Assembly: GCA_943704425.1 (NCBI GenBank)
Contig: CALSCP010000673.1
Location: forward strand, 9,940 to 31,299
Length of the DNA stretch: 21,360 nucleotides
Direction of reading: 5' to 3'
DNA from: Ministeria vibrans ATCC 50519
Lineage: Eukaryota; Opisthokonta; Filasterea
A program made the position numbers and the translations under genes. Positions 17,488 to 21,360 of the stretch are shown here, piece by piece; the stretch's first letter is position 1; the number at the start of each line of letters is the position of its first letter. Below the pieces are notes generated by a model, which worked only from the letters and a program-made list of their open reading frames with translations, searched no databases and was not told the DNA's origin.

Positions 17488-18965
17488 ATGAAGACAATCC
17501 CATATGCGCCCGGGACATGGCGGACGGTGCACAAGAACACAATGGTTATTTATCTTGCGGACAATGTGACGTCCGACGCTGCGCTGCTGCTGTGCGAACG
17601 ACTGTGCACCGAACACAAGATGGAGGTTAGGCGTAATGGCAACCTCACGATTCGAGCAAGGAGTCCTCGCTCAAAAGACGGCGAAGCGTTTGTAAGTGAA
17701 AGTTTCCCCATGAAAGTTCCCCAAACCCCAAAAGTGACACCGACGCCTCCTTCCTCCCCCCGCTCCCTCTGCAGTACGTCGACTTCAAGACAGGACAGCA
17801 TGCCACCAAGGGAAACATGCTTCTGGTCGAGTACGACAATGGGGAGCAGGTTGACGTGGGTGAGACGGTCGCGACCATCCTCGTTGTCGTGCTCGTCTCC
17901 GTTGTCATCGGCCTGCTCGTCGGAGGTGCCGTCAATGCTGGCAGCCACCATGGGGGGTGTGGCGGTGGCGGTGGCCATCACCATCACCACAGTGGCGGAG
18001 GCGGTGGTCATCACCATCACCACAGTGGCGGAGGCGGTGGTCATCATCATCACCATCACCATCATCAGCATCATCATCGCTCTTCCAACTTCATCATGCC
18101 TCTGTACATCTCTTCGAGCTTCTCTTCATCGTCTTCGTCGTCGCGGACGTACACACGTCAGTTGCGCTCGGGTGTCCAAGCGACGGTCACCTATGACGAA
18201 TACAACAACCCTCAACGTCAAATGTCTCCCGTTCCCTGCACCGACTTCGCCACTCGCCAGGCCTTCTTCTACTACTTCTTCGAGAACCTTGCAGCCGCCG
18301 CACATTCGCTTGAATACGCACAAGTGCCCTACGATGCGAGTCCGCTGATGCTCCAGGCGATGCCGCTGACCCCACACAAGGCACTCGAGGGCCACACCAA
18401 CGACGGTGCGACCTTCTACTCGGTGTACGTGCCCGACGACGCGACGGTTCGAGTGGACATTGCAGGTGCGGCCAACTTGCTGGTGCGCGCTGTCAAGGGC
18501 GACCACCGACCCAAATGGTACTCGGGTGGCCAGGCTCGCCCTTTTGCCACCGCCAACTTTTCCCAGGCGCTGGTGCTTGCCTCCGGCGCATGGACCGTCG
18601 GCGTGTGGCATGCCAAGATGGGCGTCCACACGACCTTCCACATTGCCATGAGCGAGCCTGTGGCGCTTGAACAGTCGGTCGAGGCGGCTATGGGCGACTC
18701 ACTCAGCTCCCTCGACTGTCTGCGCCCCTCGGCTCCGCCGCAGTACGATACTCTCGACGCTAGTGGCAGCAGTACCAGTGCTGTTCCGACCAAGAGCGGA
18801 GAACAGGAGACGGAGGAGGACGACGAAGGGGAGGGAGAGGACGAAGGGTGGACGTTGTTGGACGCAGAGACGATTGCCAAGGATGTCGTAGCAACTACGC
18901 GTCGCACCTACGGGCCTGCGTCCTTCCGTCAAGTGGGGCTCACGCGCAAGACAGAGAACACTTAA
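17488..18965 (+). CDS. unknown single-pass membrane protein with His/Gly repeats and PSAP-PPxY tail
   Basis: Two exons, 17488-17691 and 17775-18965, 464 residues. I recognise no family. The N-terminal 98 residues contain two N-glycosylation sequons (NVT 26-28, NLT 52-54). A clear membrane segment follows at about 99-118 (TVATILVVVLVSVVIGLLVG). Directly after it, residues about 126-169 are tandem GGGGGHHHHHS units ending in a run of His. A Ser-rich stretch (about 181-191) leads to a globular region (about 205-370) ending in alternating hydrophobic strands (SGAWTVGVWHAKMG), possibly a beta-sandwich. The tail has PSAPPQY (386-392), an acidic stretch, then EGWTLLDAE (LIR-like, Trp427 to Leu430). 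There is no signal peptide, so an N-out, C-in reverse anchor is my inference. It could be a metal-sensing ubiquitin/ESCRT or autophagy adaptor. It is divergent from the G3BP-like gene. Confidence 0.8.
17943..18080 (+). repeat. tandem repeats coding His-Gly blocks
   Basis: Units of about 36 bases of the form GGCGGTGGTCATCACCATCA plus CCACAGTGGCGGAGGC recur two to three times and are followed by CATCAC/CAT triplets. They code GGGGGHHHHHS copies and then a His run with one Gln. Confidence 0.9.
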
Positions 18966-18980
18966 CAGGCGTACAGTTAC

Positions 18981-19053
18981 ATGATAATAATATTAATGAG
19001 TATAATGTTAATATGTTATATTAATAATAATTATTATAATTATATGATATATG
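18981..19053. repeat. AT-rich island at the convergent end of genes 10 and 11
   Basis: Nearly pure A/T with TAATAATATTAATGAG, TTAATAATAATTATTATAAT and TATATGATATAT, able to form hairpins. It separates two stops 128 bp apart and may act in 3' end formation. No exact AATAAA for either gene is seen in it. Confidence 0.55.
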
Positions 19054-19093
19054 TCATCTGAACGTAAAAACGCCAGGGTTGATTCGTATTTCG

Positions 19094-20147
19094 TCAGTTT
19101 GATTCTGCATCCATGCTCTTGACACGAGAGGCACGACGCACGGCGATCTGTCCATGCCAACTTGCAGTCGGAACATTAGTCGCGACACTGGGAGGTAGGG
19201 GCACGACATCTTGTGCGATGGCGGGCAGTGCGGAGTTGGAGTGTTCACGCGCAAGCTGGGGTGGAGTCGCCGTGAGGAAAATGGACTGAAGACGAGTGGC
19301 GGCCCAGCGAAGCTCCACCAGATTTGGGGGTGTATGCCGTCGCTGTTGTTGCTGTTGCGTGGTGTGAGTGGCAGAGTGGACGTCCGCAGTGGACACGCAC
19401 TGTTGTTGTAGGAAATCAATGTCAAGCTGAAGGAGTCGTTGTTCAATGCGAAGGGCATCTCGTAGTCTAGGTGCAGTGTCGGCAATGGACGCGCGCGTGA
19501 GGCTCAATCGGTTGGCACGCAACGCTTCCATCACTTGCAGCAACCCGTCTGCCTCGTCGCGGGCCTCATGCTGTTCACCTGATCCTAGCCCAAAGTAGAA
19601 CTGATCAGTGTTGTCGTCGGGTTCATCGTCGTCGTCGTCGTCGGAGGAGGAGGAGGAGTGATCATGACTGGCACCCCCTCCACACTCAAGTCGCCCGACA
19701 ATGTCACTCAGCTTCGCATCTCGCTCAATTTCATGCGCCTTTCCTGCCTCCCGTACGTTGTGCACAGCCATTTTACATTCCTTTTCAACACGCTCGCGCA
19801 CGTGCGGTGGCTCTGGCAGACTATAAAAGAAAAAGCAGTGAGTCCCTTCTGAGTCCCCTTGCTCTGTCTGCCACGCACCTCATTGGCGGTCGCGACGCCC
19901 CCCGATCAAGATCCACCAGTATATCAAGAAGAAGGGTGACTTCGTGCGCCATTTCATCGTTGCGGGCCACGAGCGGCTCGCCAATGCGACGACGCACATC
20001 GTCAAGTTCAATGCTATTCGAGAGCAGTGCGCCAATCTCTGTCATGAGCAGTCGCCTTGGTGTAAACCCGCGAATACTCTCATCTGTGGACACAGGCTCT
20101 TTGACTGTGCGCCCCGACGCCGATGATATATATCGGCGTCGATTCAT
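19094..20147 (-). CDS. uncharacterised protein with acidic Ser/Asp tract and helical regions
   Basis: Two exons on the - strand: 20147-19879 and 19820-19094, 331 residues. The intron (58 nt) runs from GTGCGTGG to CTTTTATAG and joins phase 2 cleanly (Met-Ser-Leu-Pro-Glu). I do not recognise the family. Residues about 30-82 look alpha-helical and conserved in style (TPRRLLMTEIGALLSNSIEL, then ARNDEMAHEVTLLLDILVDL). A central SSSSSDDDDDDEPDD tract is a probable CK2 target. Further charged helices follow (LRDALRIEQRLLQLDIDFLQQQ), then a Gln5 run and a Pro/Val-rich tail with basic RRASRVKSM near the end. No signal or membrane segment is seen, so it is likely cytosolic or nuclear. Its start lies 53 bp from the PXMP4 start. 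Confidence 0.75.
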
Positions 20148-20200
20148 AAAAAAAGATAGGAAATGATCAAAATTAATCCGACTTTTGACTTTTGTCAACC
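20148..20200. promoter_or_regulatory. 53-bp bidirectional promoter between gene 11 and PXMP4
   Basis: The shortest head-to-head gap in the window. It contains AATGATC (20162-20168) followed by AAAATTAATCC, and T-rich sequence before the + start (ATG at 20201). With so little space, leaders must be very short or transcription must start inside the neighbour. Confidence 0.6.
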
Positions 20201-21089
20201 ATGAATCCCATTGACACCCTCATTGCGTACGCCAGAACGGTGCCGAGCGCCGAGGCGGCCCTGTCCATTCTCAAGGTACCCTTTGATCAACAACACGCGC
20301 CTCCTCCTCTGCTATTCACTGCGCTCTCGTAGGGATTTCGAAACGGCGCAGTGTACGGCGCCAAAATCCGCTTCCCCCACGCCCTCGTCATGACCTTTCT
20401 CTTCCGCCAGGGAACGTACGTCACCCATACCCTGTGTTCCCTCCTTTGCGATTGCGCCGCTCGCCCTCTGACGCCTCGATGGCCCTCCCTCCCCCCTCCC
20501 CCTCCAACCCCAGGTTTCGTGCCAAGGTTCGCGCTGTGTTGAAAGCGACCTTCCAACACTCGAAGAACCTCGCCAAGTTCGTCACCATCTACAAGACGGC
20601 CACGGCCATACTGGCAGGGGCTGCAGGCGGGGCTCAGCCGCATCATGCGTTCCTTGCGGCTCTCGCAGGCGGCTACTACGTCTTCGGCGAGAACAACAAC
20701 ATTAACATGCAAATCAACATGTACCTTCTCTCTCGCATTCTCTTTGGCCTTGCCAAGCTTGGCGTCGAAAAGGGCATCATCCCCCAGCCTGCAGGTACTC
20801 CCTCAAAGACTCATCCCGTTGGAAGTGCTCACGACGCCGTTTCTTGCAGGCGATCCCTTTCCTGTCTTTGGCGCTGTCGTCTGGGGCATTGTCCTCTGGC
20901 TCTTCGAATACCATCCGTACGCCATATTATAATTATGTCCTTCCACCCTGATACCCTCTGCAATACGTTGTATTCTTTTGATCGTGCAGGCACGTCCTCC
21001 AAAATTCACTGCAGTCCTCTATGACCTACTTGTATCACGACAGCAACTCGTGGCGCAATCTGCGCACTCTCCTGTGGCATAACAAGTAA
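20201..21089 (+). CDS. PXMP4: peroxisomal membrane protein 4 (PXMP4/PMP24)
   Basis: Five exons: 20201-20275, 20333-20415, 20514-20794, 20850-20916, 20990-21089, joining in phase to 201 residues, close to the family's usual length. Landmarks are SILKGFRNGAVYGAKIRFPH, ALVMTFLFR, HAFLAALAGGYYVFGENNNI and NMQINMYLLSRILFGLAKLG. The C terminus has DPFPVFGAVVWGIVLWLFEY, NSLQSSMTYLYHDSNSW and LLWHNK. PXMP4 is a Tim17-superfamily integral membrane protein of peroxisomes; its exact role is not settled. Several introns are short and C/T-rich (57, 98, 55 and 73 nt). Nothing looks broken. Confidence 0.97.
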
Positions 21090-21270
21090 CACATACGCAC
21101 ACACTCTCTCTTTCTCTGGCGCTTCAATGTTTTCCCTTGGCCTTTTCATCCGCCAAACCACATGCAATTTAACAAACGAATAGAGATGATTGTAATATTG
21201 AAAGAGTAAAAAAAAAAAAAAAACAGAAATGAGAAAATTGAGAGATTGTGTGCGTGTGTGCGTGATCGTG

Positions 21271-21273
<3 letters not shown>
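21090..21273 (+). other. PXMP4 3' flank
   Basis: A CT-rich then AT-rich stretch with A16 near 21208-21223 and a GT-rich segment before the GA array. No AATAAA and no gene is seen. Confidence 0.4.

Positions 21274-21360
<87 letters not shown>
21274..21360 (+). repeat. (GA)n microsatellite, cut by the window end
   Basis: At least 43 GA copies run to the last base. It lies downstream of PXMP4 on the + strand, in the same relation to its upstream gene as the array at 10476-10580 has to the LEM2/MAN1-like gene. Confidence 0.97.

Noticed and set aside
17550-18077. 175-codon - strand frame with Met/Val/Thr repeats
   Set aside because: Complement of the His/Gly repeat array; the + frame continues through a proper splice junction.

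Overview
This window is nuclear DNA of an intron-bearing eukaryote, most likely a free-living or parasitic protist on the amoebozoan/holozoan side of the tree. I cannot name the genus. The evidence is GT-AG introns of about 45-660 bases, AT-rich and simple-repeat spacers around GC-richer exons, AATAAA poly(A) signals, and a gene set of the nucleus, ER, peroxisome and stress granule. I see no bacterial operons, phage genes, transposons, CRISPR arrays, tRNA or rRNA.

Layout from left to right: (1) + 256-1329, a 2OG-Fe(II) dioxygenase-like membrane protein. (2) + 1634-2743, a leucine-carboxyl-methyltransferase family enzyme. (3) - 2869-4200, a SWAP/SURP splicing regulator. (4) + 4294-6730, an EI24 homologue (8 exons). 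(5) - 6780-8159, a GH56 hyaluronidase with two stop-free introns. (6) + 8242 to about 10466, a LEM2/MAN1-type inner nuclear membrane protein without a LEM domain. (7) - 10615-12954, the OLA1/YchF ATPase (10 coding exons, one of 12 nt). (8) + 13230-15059, ERp44 (8 exons). (9) - 15240-16639, a G3BP-like stress-granule protein. (10) + 17488-18965, an unknown membrane protein with His/Gly repeats and a PSAP/PPxY tail. (11) - 19094-20147, an unknown acidic coiled-coil-like protein. (12) + 20201-21089, peroxisomal membrane protein PXMP4. Exon structures were built by hand from splice consensus, codon phase and family resemblance. They close in phase throughout for OLA1, ERp44, PXMP4, G3BP and the internal exons of EI24 and LEM2/MAN1.

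The most striking overall property is orientation. Genes 2 to 12 alternate strand without exception (+-+-+-+-+-+), giving five head-to-head pairs and five tail-to-tail pairs. Three head-to-head start codons are only 53, 82 and 93 bp apart, and each of these spacers carries the heptamer AATGATC in the same orientation. Tail-to-tail gaps are also short (49-180 bp between stops), so 3' UTRs probably overlap. Several are filled with (GA)n or AT-rich repeats.

The genes do not form one obvious pathway. They are mostly housekeeping genes of the secretory/ER system (ERp44, EI24), nuclear envelope, splicing, translation/stress (OLA1, G3BP) and peroxisome, with a few lineage-specific items. The best candidates for new biology are the His-rich adaptor-like protein (gene 10), the hyaluronidase with two removable in-frame introns, and the compact bidirectional promoter organisation.
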